From Hesseltinella vesiculosa (lineage: Eukaryota > Mucoromycota > Mucoromycetes > Mucorales > Cunninghamellaceae), in NCBI GenBank assembly GCA_002104935.1, contig MCGT01000018.1, positions 186,001 to 250,000 of the forward strand: a stretch of DNA of 64,000 bases. Direction: 5' to 3'. The translations under genes and the position numbers were made by a program. This document shows positions 1 to 10,497 of this stretch, piece after piece; the first letter of the stretch is position 1, and every line of letters starts with the position of its first letter. The notes below the pieces were generated by a model. That model was not told where the DNA came from and did no database searches. It saw only the letters and a list, made by a program, of their open reading frames with translations.

Positions 1-2
1 CT

Positions 3-1230
3 CACCATCTGCCTTACCGAGTCATCAAAGTTTCTGCAAAGGAATACCGCTCGCAATGTGGAACGCAGCGACGAATTCAACAATTGGAACGACGCAAGGT
101 TTCCACGACATACTCTTTCCGAGGTCAGCAATTACCGTTCCATCAGCTGGAGGCTGCCATCCCTTCCCACCGAAGCACCAGCGCCTCCGAATATGCCATC
201 CGAATCCAATACCTGCTCGATCGTCTCCCGCTCTTCTTCGACTTTTACGGCCTTCAGCATTCCATCGACCGCTTCAATGCTTACAGAGGGCGCCAGCGGG
301 GTGTTGCATACGTTGCCAGTGTTCTTGCTGGACTGTCCAAGAAGTATGTCAAGTCCCAGCGCAATGTGCGTGGCCACCGCAAACGTACCCACCGCAATCG
401 GCGCAAGCGTCAGAAGAAAGCTCGGAAGAAAAAGGCCTTCAAGATCAGCAATGCCAAGAAGGCGATGGTGGAACACCTTGCCACAATGGATATTGCTATA
501 AAGAAGATCGAGGATTTAGTGAACTGCTGTGCTGGCTCGACATTACCTGGGGCGATGGATACTTTGGTTGCAACATTGCAAACCATGCGCACCCAACGCG
601 ACCTGGACCATGACATCCGCTTTACTCTGATCAGCCAAATGGAAGAAAAGAGGCAAGTCATCACGGCTTTCAGGAGGTCCACCAGGTGGTGCTGATTTTT
701 TTTTTCCAGTGGTAGACCTGCGCCACCAATGAAACCAACCACACGAATGCGCCATGGCGTGACAAAATACCCCAGCCAAAGAATTCCATTGATCCTCTTT
801 GGTGATGGCCTCAAGGGCCGGAAGGTCGCCACCCCTTTGAAAAAGCAACTTCCTGGTTCGTCCTCCCTGGTGTTCAACCAATTGGAAGACCGGCAACGAC
901 AGGGCAAGCTTTCTGTTATCTCGCTAAATGAGTTCAAAACAAGCAAGGTGAGTAAAAAAAAAAAAAGAGGTGTGTCAATAGCAACGAGGCGACTCATTCT
1001 TTTCTTCAACACAGCTCTGCTCCATGTGCCATGGCCCAACGAAGAGCCCAGCCATGAATGGTAGCAAGGTGTATGGGCTTTTGCGCTGCAGTTCTTGTAA
1101 TGTCACCTTTGACCGGGATGTGATGGCGGCCTGCAACATGGTGTCTATTGGCCAGCACTTTTTCCAACACAAGCAACGCCCCCTGGCCTTTTGCCCACGC
1201 CGACGGCCTCCAACCTCTCCTACCGCTTAG
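3..1230 (+). CDS. Fanzor (eukaryotic TnpB/OrfB-like RNA-guided DNA endonuclease), C-terminal part, start outside window
   Basis: Read in one frame from position 3 with an intron at 948-1014. Upstream of the intron come the helical stretch VSAKEYRSQCGTQRR and then RGRQ, both of the kind seen before the second RuvC segment in Fanzors. Next is ILFGDGLKG, then the junction NEFKTSK/LCSMC, which joins the candidate RuvC-II glutamate to a zinc ribbon (CSMC ... CSSC). RuvC-III follows as DRDVMAACNM. The RuvC-I aspartate must lie left of the window. An in-frame TGA at 693-695 sits in a T-rich stretch that ends in CCAG. A donor at 675 or 684 would remove it and keep the frame, but the intron would be only 24-33 nt, so the gene may instead be broken. 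Known Fanzors cut DNA guided by an RNA encoded at the element end. Family assignment is firm; activity is not. Confidence 0.82.
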
Positions 1231-1533
1231 TTTTCATATTTATTCACCAAAGCAACCCTGCAAAAGGGGTTACCGTCTGCTCTGGCAAGAACGTGTTTAA
1301 TGCTTTTATCCGGTAACTGGTGCTTTTAGCCAACACTTAACACACGTTCTGATTGGTAACGGAGTTTTCTTTTTTTCCATAGTGGAAGGCAACGGAAAAG
1401 GGGGTGCAAGTCCTTTTTTGTCTCTTTCCCTTTTCTCCACCTTTTCTTTTTTGGCAATTGACATCCTTCATGGTGACTGTTTGAGTCATCCTATTCCTTG
1501 ATTGATTCTCATCCGTTCCTCGCTTTTTATGCA
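1231..1533. other. 3' flank of the Fanzor gene and promoter of the F-box gene
   Basis: No gene is visible. The stretch contains short inverted matches (GGTTACCG near 1269 against CGGTAAC near 1311; AGAACGTG near 1288 against CACGTTCT near 1340). In TnpB and Fanzor elements the guide RNA usually overlaps or follows the 3' end of the nuclease gene, so this is where one would look. No transposon end could be recognised. Confidence 0.35.
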
Positions 1534-2448
1534 ATGAAAGGTGGAGGACTTCCCAATGAGCTGCTACTCCACATCATCAGCTTTGTTCCTCGACGTTCTC
1601 GCTCGGTGTTTTTGCTGGTCAGCCGCTATACCAACCAACAATGCGGACCGGTTTACGAACGTACAAATTTCCCTGATGGATTGACCATGAATGAGGTGCT
1701 TGAGTTTTGCCAACGGCATGGCAAGTCTCTCCGCACTGTGAAGCTGCCTCTGGGCAAACGGTTTTCCGACACGTTTTATCAGCTGCTGTTCCGCCTGTGC
1801 CCTTGCCTCGGTTTCTTGCAGGCCAGCCTGACGGCCAAGCAGCTTGCCCGTCTCTTACTCCAAAAACGATATCCATCGACCAGCTTTCTGTTAACCCATT
1901 GTCCATCAACGGAAGCCGACGTGGAGGTGCTGATGGACACCAGCCAAGATCACTACCATGTACTGGAGGTGCCATGCTGCTGTTCGTCCTTTTTCATATT
2001 CCCATCCCCGATACCCAATTCCACGCTGACCCACCTGCCTTTTTATTTCCACCACCCGGGTGCCTTAAAGAATGCTATCCTGCCCACCTTTGGCCCCGAC
2101 CTGATGTCGCTCTCGCTCAACATGAACGATATCTTGACGGTGCAAGTAGCCCAATGGATCTGTCATCAGTGCCCCAGATTGCGTTATTTACAAGTGCCAC
2201 AGATCAAAGCCGAAGGGCTGTGGCTCCTTCTTCATCAATGCTCCACTTTGGTGACCATTATTGTTGGTGCTGTTCCGTTGGATATTGCTGAAACCTGCCC
2301 GTTGCCCAAGATCGACGGTATCAATCAAGGCAACCAACTGGCTGTCAAAACCGTTGCTCGTCACAAACGCGTTTGGTCTCTCCACTCCTCTACCTTTCCC
2401 TCACATTCTTTTCTTGCGTGGCACATTGGCATTCTACCCAAAGGTTGA
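1534..2448 (+). CDS. F-box-like protein, 304 aa, single exon
   Basis: ATG at 1534 is followed at once by an F-box-type motif (residues about 5-45: LPNELLLHIISFVPRRSR, then VFLLVSRYT). F-box proteins recruit substrates to SCF ubiquitin ligases through Skp1. The rest is Leu-rich with loose repeats such as CPRLRYLQVPQ, which suggests a degenerate leucine-rich repeat domain for substrate binding. The frame has no intron, unlike most neighbours. It lies just upstream of another F-box/LRR gene on the same strand. The substrate cannot be told from sequence. An in-frame upstream TTG was not used as the start. Confidence 0.75.
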   Translation: MKGGGLPNELLLHIISFVPRRSRSVFLLVSRYTNQQCGPVYERTNFPDGLTMNEVLEFCQRHGKSLRTVKLPLGKRFSDTFYQLLFRLCPCLGFLQASLTAKQLARLLLQKRYPSTSFLLTHCPSTEADVEVLMDTSQDHYHVLEVPCCCSSFFIFPSPIPNSTLTHLPFYFHHPGALKNAILPTFGPDLMSLSLNMNDILTVQVAQWICHQCPRLRYLQVPQIKAEGLWLLLHQCSTLVTIIVGAVPLDIAETCPLPKIDGINQGNQLAVKTVARHKRVWSLHSSTFPSHSFLAWHIGILPKG

Positions 2449-2826
2449 TATTTTTTTTTCTTGTTTCCTAAAACTCTAAAAAATTCATGGGCTTAGCACT
2501 GACTATCCCCACCAGATGACAGAAAAGAACGAGGGTTTTGCATTTCTTTGCCGGGAATTTTTTTTCTTCTCTCTTTCTCTTTTCATTCCTGGATCCCTTG
2601 TCTTTTATTTTTTCTCCTTCTCTTTGTAATGTGCTTCTCATGGCCGCAGTGATCATTCTCACTTGCTGTATGATATCCACGTAAGACTCCAGAAAGGGCA
2701 TGGGAGTGTGTACGTACTAAAAAGAAAAAAGAAAAATGCGTTGCAAACTCCGGTAGCTATACAACCAGTCGCCCTGACAATTTTTTTTTTGTCTTCTTCT
2801 CTCCTATTTTTCTTACTCACAGATGG
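2449..2826. other. intergenic, pyrimidine-rich
   Basis: T-rich spacer between two F-box genes on the same strand. It holds the terminator of the first and the promoter of the second. No open frame or RNA gene is supported. Confidence 0.5.
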
Positions 2827-4752
2827 ATGGAAAGATATGTAACATCGTCTCCTTACCAACAAACCTTGAAACAGCTTGGATTGGACTATTTTGAACAACA
2901 ACGTTACGATGAAGCCTACCGCTTGTTTGTGGCTCTTGATCACCTTGGCTATCCCCCCGAATGGTGCCTTCATTACCAAATCCAGTGCCTTTTCCGTCTC
3001 CATCGTCTTCAACAAGCCATACAGCATTGTCGCTATGCCATCAACCGTCAACCTCTAGGTCGATGGTACCTTGCACTTTTGGACTTGCACTTGCACATTG
3101 GGCAACATGATCTGGCTTTGTCGATTGTACGCACAGCCGTGACCCTGCTGGATCAGTCAGACCCCGACTGGGACGATTTATCGTGGAAAGAACAATGGCT
3201 ACTGCAGCAACAATCCACTACCTGGCCTGTTGCTCAGGACTTTGTTGGGTTGCTCCCTTGTGAACTTGTGACCAAGGTCTTCCAGCAGTTGGCCCTGCCT
3301 GATCTAGCCCGTTGCACAACCGTGTCACGGGCTTGGTACCAATTTATTCATACCACCCCTCTCCTTTGGCAGCATATGACAATCCAGACCTACCAACCTC
3401 GCTTGCATGCGTCGACTCTGAAACTCTATCTGAAACGACTGCAAGGCACGCCTCTGCTTTCCCTTCGTGTGCGCACCCATCTCGACGGAAACAACTTGCT
3501 GTCACTGCTTTGTCAAACAAATTGCTCGCAACTGAGTGTCATTGGTACAAGTAAAAAAAAAAAAAAAAGAAAAATGGAATGCTAAGCGACGCTTATTTTT
3601 TTTTTAGAACTATTGGGACCTTATTACGCCACTGGCTATCACACCACCACCAAGTTTCACAAAATCGTGTCCCTGGCTTCCACGTCGTTACGCGAACTTA
3701 AGATTGGGTCTAGCAGCTTTCGACTGAACGAGATCTTTGCATTGGTAACGCAACACTGCCCCAACCTAGAGCTTCTGTCTGTTTACGACTGCTTCACCTC
3801 GCTTGGCTCTAGCCTACCCAATGCCAACCTACACCATCTAGACCCTGGCGCCAACCAACGCTTGGAACTCTTTGGCCAATTCGTATCGCCAGCCTTCTTG
3901 GAGTATTTGCGCCAGTTTGATAAACAACCCCGGCTCAAGCAGCTGTCACTCACACGCGTCCATGGCCTGACCATTTTGCCCCTGGCCCTGATTCTCTTGT
4001 CCAGCCCCAACCTTTATTCGCTCACATTGGATGCCTGCCTTGTCAACATCATCCCCGTCATCAACATCCTGTTGCGTGCTTGCTCGGGGCTCCGCCACTT
4101 TTTTTACCATCGCAACCAATTCAGCGCCCTGCCCTTGACCAGCTACGCAGCCGAGGACAGCTATAACGACCTTTCTTCCTGGCCAATATTGTCGCCGGTG
4201 GTCGAACCGCCGAAGCTCGACTGCCTGGCCCAAGGCTGGAAATATCTCGTGCTCAGGGAAACCCGAGTGCTGAACGATGCCCTGCTGCATTACCTGTTGC
4301 GCCGCTCCTACCCGACCATCGAGCATCTGGACCTCCAGGGCCATCATAAGCTGACCGACCAGGCATTGCTGCGCAGCCTCCCTCGTGCCCCGATGGCGTC
4401 GCTCCGCCATTGCGTGCTGTCCCAATGCATCAACCTCACCGAATATGGCCTGTGCACCTTTCTAGAACAATGCTCGGACCTCCGTGTGTTGCATCTGGCC
4501 GGTCTCTCGGCGGTGACAGATCGCGTGCTGCAAGTGATTGCTCGACGCTGTGTCTTTTTGCTGGAGCTCAACCTGTCCCACTGCCGTTCGATTTCCGACC
4601 AGGGCCTGCGCTCCTTTATCGATGCGCTGCTTTACGCCAAGCGTGCCCAGTCGCTTCCTTTGCACCTGAAAGACATTCAGCTTGTCCAAACCAACATTTC
4701 GCTGGACTGCTTCTCACGTGTTATGGCCCATATTCAACGGGATGGTGTCTAG
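2827..4752 (+). CDS. TPR / F-box / LRR protein, Dia2-Pof3 type SCF subunit, 622 aa
   Basis: Exons 2827-3550 and 3608-4752, with a phase-1 intron. Residues about 10-110 form TPR-like helices (LGLDYFEQQRYDEAYRLF). Residues about 138-185 are an F-box (LLPCELVTKVFQQLALPDLA, then RAW). From about 240 to the end there are leucine-rich repeats, clearest near the C-terminus (LRVLHLAGLSAVTDRVLQVI, then LNLSHCRSISDQGL). This order is that of yeast Dia2 and fission yeast Pof3, SCF subunits that act at replication forks and in genome stability. That role is inferred from architecture. The TPR half is only moderately clear. Confidence 0.85.
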
Positions 4753-5064
4753 CCCGACCCTTGCTCCTTTTTGTATCTCTCCTATTCACTCTCTCCATTA
4801 CCCATGCATCCTTTTCTGATCTACACACTTTTTTGTTTGATAGCCCCCTCTCCTAGTACCCGTGTAGATTGGCCGTTGCTATTTGTTATTTTTTTTTATT
4901 GTGTCTCTCCTTTTTCATCCTTTTATTAAATTTCTGTTGCGACCACTCTTTGTTGTCCTGGACATGAAGACGTTTATTTTTGGATGAGATGGTATGAAAA
5001 TGGGAGGGGGGGTGGAAATACAAAAAAAAAAAAGAGGCATGAAGGGATATGGAGGGGTGATGAT
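4753..5064. other. convergent 3' flank
   Basis: Space between two tail-to-tail genes. It contains T-rich runs and AT-rich end signals such as TTTTATTAAATT near 4920. No gene seen. Confidence 0.5.
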
Positions 5065-6624
5065 CTAGTCATAAGCGATGAGTTGGTTGGCAAATTTGAG
5101 ATTTTTGCCGTAGAGTTTGACGGTTTCGGCCTCGAGACCAATGATCCTTTGCTCCAGGTTGACAATGGTTTCCTTGGCGGCCTTGTCGGCCCGCTCAAAT
5201 TGGACTTGCTGGTGGATGTATTGCTGCTCGGACCGCTTGCAGGTGACATGGAGTTCATGCCATTGGGCTTCATGAAAGGCAACCAGGCCCTCGAGGCGGT
5301 CGACGTGGGCCTCCAGCTCGGCCTTGTCGCCCTCCAACGTGCGCATGTCTCGTGAGGATTGGACCAGCCAAATCTGCTTTGCCTTGTCGAGCTCTTGCCC
5401 TAGGTGATCTTGCCAAGCCGCCTTTTCCTTGGCCAGGGTCTGCCGTTCGACCTGGCGCTCCTGCTGCCAAGCCTTTTGTTTCTTTTCCTCCTGGTCGCGC
5501 CGCTTGGCCAGCTCCAGATCGCGGTCACGGATAGCTTGTTCCAGGGCTTGGATGACGGACACATCGTCGCTGGGGGGGTTGGTAGGCATGCTGGAGTCGC
5601 TGTGGTCATCATGGTCGTCAGGTGTTGGATCGCTTGCATTCTCGGCAGCATCGGGCAGGGCTGGCTCGTCAACGAGGGCCGCGTCGGCATCGGATGGGCT
5701 AGGCGACGGTCCGGGCGTGGCTATTTGTTGCTGCAGTTGCACCTGCTTTTTCAGCCGTTGCTCCAGCACAGCTACACGCAGGTCGTTTTCGGCCGCGCGT
5801 TTCTCGGCCATGGCCAGTTTGGCCTCCAGAGCAGCCACGTCGGGCCGGTCGGATGTCTGCCCATCGTCGTTGACAACATGTTGCTTTTGTTTCAGGTGCT
5901 GGAGCTCGTCCATCATGTGTTCCATTTCCAGGCGCATGCATTCGACGACTTCCTCGGCCTCGGTTTTGGCACTGACCTCAGCCCGGTAACGAGCCTGCCA
6001 TTGGCGCCGGTCTTGGTCAGCGAGCTGTCGGGTCTGGTGCAGTTGGTGCTTCCATTGGCGTTTGGTTTGGTTGTGCTTGCGGGCAAGCTTTTGGAGGCTG
6101 AGGATGAGACGGGTGTTCTTTTTGTCGACTGGGCTGGGCGGATGAAGTCTCTGGGATTGACGGGATGGCAGCCGGCTATCGCCCAGCCAAGTAGGCAGGT
6201 CATGGTAAGCAGACGGCAGGGTGTCATCGGCTAGGTCACACATGTGGGTGTCACAAGGCGGAAAGATCGTGTCGAGGGCTGGCCAGCCATCCATGGAGGA
6301 GGTGACACCATGTCGCTTTTTCAGGGCCGAGGCATGGCGTTGAGCATGCTGACGCAGGAATTGATCAATTTGCACGGCCATGCGGTCAACCGCCTGCTGA
6401 TATTTCAAGGCCAGACCATCGTCGTGAGTGGGTTTGTTGATCGATGGCCTTGGCCATTCGGCACTTTGATGTTTTTTTTTTAAAGGGCTAGGTCGATAGG
6501 TCAGTGTAGGATCCCAAGACCCTGTGGTAGGTGTACAAAGGACGGTTTCTGTATCTGAGCAGCTGCTATCGTCATGTTCCATGTCTGGTAAACTGGGTGG
6601 CATCGCAGGCAACATGGCAGTCAT
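5065..6624 (-). CDS. coiled-coil protein of unknown function, 519 aa
   Basis: Single exon. The start is taken at the ATG at 6624. An in-frame ATG 22 codons upstream would add a Phe/Tyr-only run that looks like a translated T-tract. The N-terminus is acidic and Ser/Pro-rich (MEHDDSSCSDTETVLCTP). Two long heptad regions follow, at about 195-330 and 390-519, rich in Gln, Glu, Lys and Arg, and separated by an acidic Pro/Asp linker (about 330-385). The pattern fits a structural or tethering coiled-coil protein. I do not recognise a family. Several long antisense frames here are shadows of its biased composition. Confidence 0.75.
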   Translation of the reverse strand: MTAMLPAMPPSLPDMEHDDSSCSDTETVLCTPTTGSWDPTLTYRPSPLKKKHQSAEWPRPSINKPTHDDGLALKYQQAVDRMAVQIDQFLRQHAQRHASALKKRHGVTSSMDGWPALDTIFPPCDTHMCDLADDTLPSAYHDLPTWLGDSRLPSRQSQRLHPPSPVDKKNTRLILSLQKLARKHNQTKRQWKHQLHQTRQLADQDRRQWQARYRAEVSAKTEAEEVVECMRLEMEHMMDELQHLKQKQHVVNDDGQTSDRPDVAALEAKLAMAEKRAAENDLRVAVLEQRLKKQVQLQQQIATPGPSPSPSDADAALVDEPALPDAAENASDPTPDDHDDHSDSSMPTNPPSDDVSVIQALEQAIRDRDLELAKRRDQEEKKQKAWQQERQVERQTLAKEKAAWQDHLGQELDKAKQIWLVQSSRDMRTLEGDKAELEAHVDRLEGLVAFHEAQWHELHVTCKRSEQQYIHQQVQFERADKAAKETIVNLEQRIIGLEAETVKLYGKNLKFANQLIAYD

Positions 6625-7428
6625 GGTTTCAGAGAAAAAAAAGTAGAAAAGGAAAAACAAAAAATAATAAAAAAAAATTTTGGTTGTCATCTAATTTTAT
6701 TTTTCATGCCAAATAGAGTGCGATGAGCGCTCTCCCCCTTTGACTCTTGGGGTAAAAAAAAAAAAAAAAAAAAAAAGGAACAGGGGACGGATGCACAAAA
6801 GGAATGATCCCTTTCCCTTTTCTCTTCCCGACGCCCACATCAACTTCTTTAAACCATAGCTATTTTAATGACCCCTCTTTTCGACAAACGTCCAGCACAA
6901 AAGTGACGTCTTTTTTTTTTAATGATGGAAATAGGCAAAAAAAATGGCCACGATGTTCATTTTGGAGGTAGGCTTTTTAATTGCGGAAGATGAATGAGTT
7001 GAAACGTTACACCATTTTTTGAGTTGGTATTCCAGAACCCACGTTTTATGATCAGTGATTGATAGGCATCTCAAAGTAGTCATCAAGCAACATTCTTGAG
7101 GAGGACCCCTTCTTGTGTAAAAAAGGGTCAAGACAGAGAGTGTTCCTAGTTTTATTTTCATGCCAATTTACCGTCACGACGTCCAGCAGCCCCTTTTTTG
7201 GCTCTGTGTTACAGATGAAGCACACGTCGTAAGGAGTTGTCTCTCCTCATTTTGGCACCTCATTTTCGTGTCACCATCGCCAGAACCAGAAAATCAACGC
7301 TGGCTGGGTGGCGCCTTGGCAGCGAAAAAATTACAAATCCCGACGCTCTCTCTTGCTTCACGCGCAGTTTTGTTCTGCTGGTCTTTTTTCACAGCCCACT
7401 TTTTGTTTTTATTTTAATTTTAATACTC
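6625..7428. other. divergent intergenic region
   Basis: Holds the promoters of the coiled-coil gene (leftward) and of PIN4 (rightward). There is an A-run of about 22 at 6754-6776 and two near-copies of TTTTATTTTCATGCCAA (6692, 7151). No open frame is convincing. Confidence 0.5.
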
Positions 7429-8433
7429 ATGGCGAAAGGAAAGCAAGCAAGTGCACCCAAGGGAAAGTCAGGTCCGCCATTAAAATAAACCAGAATGTCA
7501 ATGCCTTTCTCATGATTCTTTTTATTTTTATATATATATATTTTTCTTGGTGTAGGCGGTGACAACAAAAAACAAGACGACAAGAAAGATGGCAAACTCA
7601 AACCCGCCACGAGCGTCAAAGTAAACAGCCGAGGCAAGACATCACGATCGTTCTCATGTCTCCCTCTTTTTCATGCCATAGGTACGACACATTCTTTGTG
7701 AGAAGCATGGCAAGGTAGGCACATTGCGCAAGCACGACATCATCAGTCTAAACGGCCATATTCTCACGATCCAACATAGATCATGGAAGCAATGGAAAAG
7801 ATCAAGGTCGACAATATGCGTTTTGACAAGGTAAGTTGAATGAAGCAATGATGAGCCCAGCCAATAACACTCTTTTTTTTTTTTTTTTTTTTTCCTTTGA
7901 CTGACACCGGAAAGGTTGCCGAGCAGTTCAGTGAAGACAAGGCCAAGGCTGGCGGTAAATCAAAAGACAGATGGGCTGAAAGAAACAGGAGGCTCAGGCT
8001 TGATTTAATGACTTTAGGCTCTCTGGGCTGGATGACACGTGGTGGTATGGTCGGTGTGTTCCAAGATGCCGGTAAGTTATTTCCACAAACGGCTGATGGT
8101 AACCATGGCAACCGCTAACACTTTTTTTGGACGTACTTAGCATTTGCATTGCAGCCAAGCTCTTGTGGTAAAAAGACAATGACTTCGGTCAGGGAGAAGC
8201 GCTTGCATGCAATATAACATTTTTTTTATAGACAAGCCCATTTACACGGATCCTCCTGTAAATACTCAAACAAGTTACGCTGAATTATCCTCACTTTTTT
8301 TTTTTGGTTCCTTTGTTTTGACAGGTCAAGACCAAGTTTGGGTATCATATCATTATGGTGGTAAAGACAAGCTGAAACCATGATTGGAGCAAATTCCACT
8401 CACTTTTTTTTTTCCCAGGAGGACCGCAAATGA
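7429..8433 (+). CDS. PIN4: parvulin-type peptidyl-prolyl isomerase PIN4 (Par14-like), 129 aa
   Basis: Ten small exons: 7429-7471, 7556-7620, 7682-7714, 7780-7830, 7915-7954, 8018-8071, 8141-8167, 8232-8257, 8325-8360 and 8419-8433. All junctions are GT-AG and in frame. A Lys/Gly-rich basic N-terminus (about 37 residues) is followed by a rotamase domain with [61 protein letters not shown]. These match the metazoan PIN4/Par14 parvulin almost block for block, including the basic tail linked to DNA or pre-ribosome binding. It catalyses cis-trans isomerisation of prolyl bonds. Introns make up over 60 percent of the gene, so automated callers would easily miss it. Confidence 0.95.
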
Positions 8434-9113
8434 TATTAACCAGGCACAGGCGCTGTTTGGGATTGATTGATTTGTGAGTTTATCGCCAAGGTTTTTTGGG
8501 TTTTGCAGAAAAAAAATAAAAAGGCTTCAATTTGAGCTGCCGAATTACCGAGCAAATGAAAGCGCTTGAAGACAACAATTCAATCACACTAAGCAGCAAT
8601 GGCCAAAAACAAAAGAGACCTGACCAATGAAATCAACTCCAACGACTCCAAAAAAAAATTGATCTCATACGATGAACACGTTCAAATGACCTGTGCTTTT
8701 TATTTTGAGCACGCTGTTTATTTTTAAAAATAGAAACCTCACTTTTTTTGCCACATGTGATGTTTATTCAAGGAGATTGCATTGTTTGCAAAAGCATTTT
8801 TTTTTGTTGATGGGTCGGGCTCGCAGGAGAACGGCTCTCCAGGATGGATTAGAGTGATACAAACAGGGTCCAAACTTCTCCATTGGCTTGCATGGCCACA
8901 CGTTCTGATAGTAAATGGCAGCCATTGGCCAGCGTCTGTTTACAGTAAACTGTACCAGGAACTCTATTCGTGTCCTTCCAGCTGAGTGAAATCTCAGCGT
9001 GAAATCTGATAAAGAAAGAAAAAAACGGCTTATTTTATTTTGGCTCATTTTTGAGAGGGCCCTTTTTTCTTTCTTCTTCACACTTTTTTTTTTTTTTTTT
9101 TACAGATTTACTC
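8434..9113. other. intergenic, promoter of the HSF-domain gene
   Basis: No gene supported. TTTTTTTTTTACAG ends at 9106, eight bases before the ATG at 9114, and looks like a splice acceptor, so a 5'UTR intron is possible. Confidence 0.4.
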
Positions 9114-10497
9114 ATGCATCATCGTCGGACATCTTCCAATACATCAAATGGCAGTACTAGTTTTCCATTGTTTGAATCATCACCCATGTCGTCTGTTCCA
9201 TCGTCGCCATCCTACTCAAACCCATTGCTAACTGTTCAGCAGCACCAGCAACAGCCTTCGCCGGCAAAGACCTCCAACACCAACACGTTTGTACACAAGC
9301 TGTACAAGTAAGTCAATTTTGGACCCATTGTGGCCAGCAGTGACCTGGTGTGCAACTCTCCCACTGACTTTTTTTCTTTTTCTCAGTATGGTTTTGGACG
9401 ACCAATTCCAGCACTTGATCACTTGGAGCTATACCGGATCATCTTTCATCGTCTGCAACATTATGGAATTCTCCAGAGATGTCCTGCCCAAACACTTTAA
9501 ACACAATAACTTTTCCAGTTTTGTGCGTCAATTGAACATGTAGGTTTACCTGGAACAGAAAAAAAAAAAAAGAGTTAAGTGCAACCGGCTAATAGGAAAG
9601 CTGACCTTTTTTTTTTTTTTGACTTATTTCTTCAGGTATGGTTTCCATAAGGTCAACAAGTCGCCGAGAGGCCATCGGACGTCTGCAGAGAATCAAATTT
9701 GGGAATTCTCACATCCCAAATTCATTCGTGGACGAGCCGAGTTCCTGGATGATATCAAGCGCAAGGCCATGGAAACGTCGGATCAGCAGCAACGGCTTGT
9801 CAATGGCGACCTGCAAGTCCAGATGAACATGGTGCAATCGTCACAATCGGATATGCTGCAGCAAGTATCGACTCTGTTTGAAAACTTCAATCACGTCATC
9901 AAAGAGCTACATGAAACCAAGCTAAAACAACAATCCCAGGAACACCTGCTCCGCACCATGATGAACTATATCTGCCAGCAGAACAACGGCCAACTTCCAC
10001 CGGAGCTCAACATGGACGGCCTCCATCTAGAGCCGCTTCACAACAAGCTTCAACCCCATCCGTCACAGCCTGGTGCTGCCGTTCCCTTGCAACCTCCCGT
10101 CTCTGTCAAGCAAACCCCTTCGATTTTCGTCACCGCCCACCATCCCAACTCTGCCTCACCCACCCATCTCCTTGGCATTCAAGATCCAGCCATACCCATC
10201 ACACCCACCTCGCTCGATTCCCGATCTCCCAATGCCTTGCACCCTTCCTACCTGCCGCCCAGCCCCGGCGCCAGCTCCATGCTGTCCGAGGACGACATGG
10301 AATTGAGCACCCAGCATCGCCATGTCTTCCATCCCAACCATCGTCGCCACGTCTCCACAGGCTCCATTCCCAATCCCAACCATCCCCTGCCCACCTCTGT
10401 TGCTTTTCACCATCCACCTACCGTCCAGCCCTCTCTGTCTGCGCATGATGTCAGCTTTGATTTCATTAATCCTCATCACAACCCACTGTCCCACTAA
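9114..10497 (+). CDS. heat-shock-factor-type transcription factor, 402 aa
   Basis: Exons 9114-9307, 9387-9539 and 9636-10497. A Ser-rich N-terminus leads into an HSF DNA-binding domain at about 57-155: TFVHKLYNMV, FSRDVLPKHFKHNNFSSFVR, QLNMYGFHKV, then FSHPKFIRGR. Introns fall at KLYN/MV and QLNM/YGF. A heptad region follows (about 170-235), the expected trimerisation segment, then a Pro/His/Ser-rich C-terminus that could activate or repress. HSF proteins bind inverted nGAAn repeats; fungal relatives include Hsf1 and Sfl1. Which subtype this is cannot be settled by eye. Confidence 0.92.

Noticed and set aside
5404..6234. 276-codon plus-strand frame opposite the coiled-coil gene
   Set aside because: Composition (Leu/Val/Gly-rich) is what the antisense of Gln/Glu/Lys-rich codons gives. 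The minus-strand frame is longer and shows heptads.
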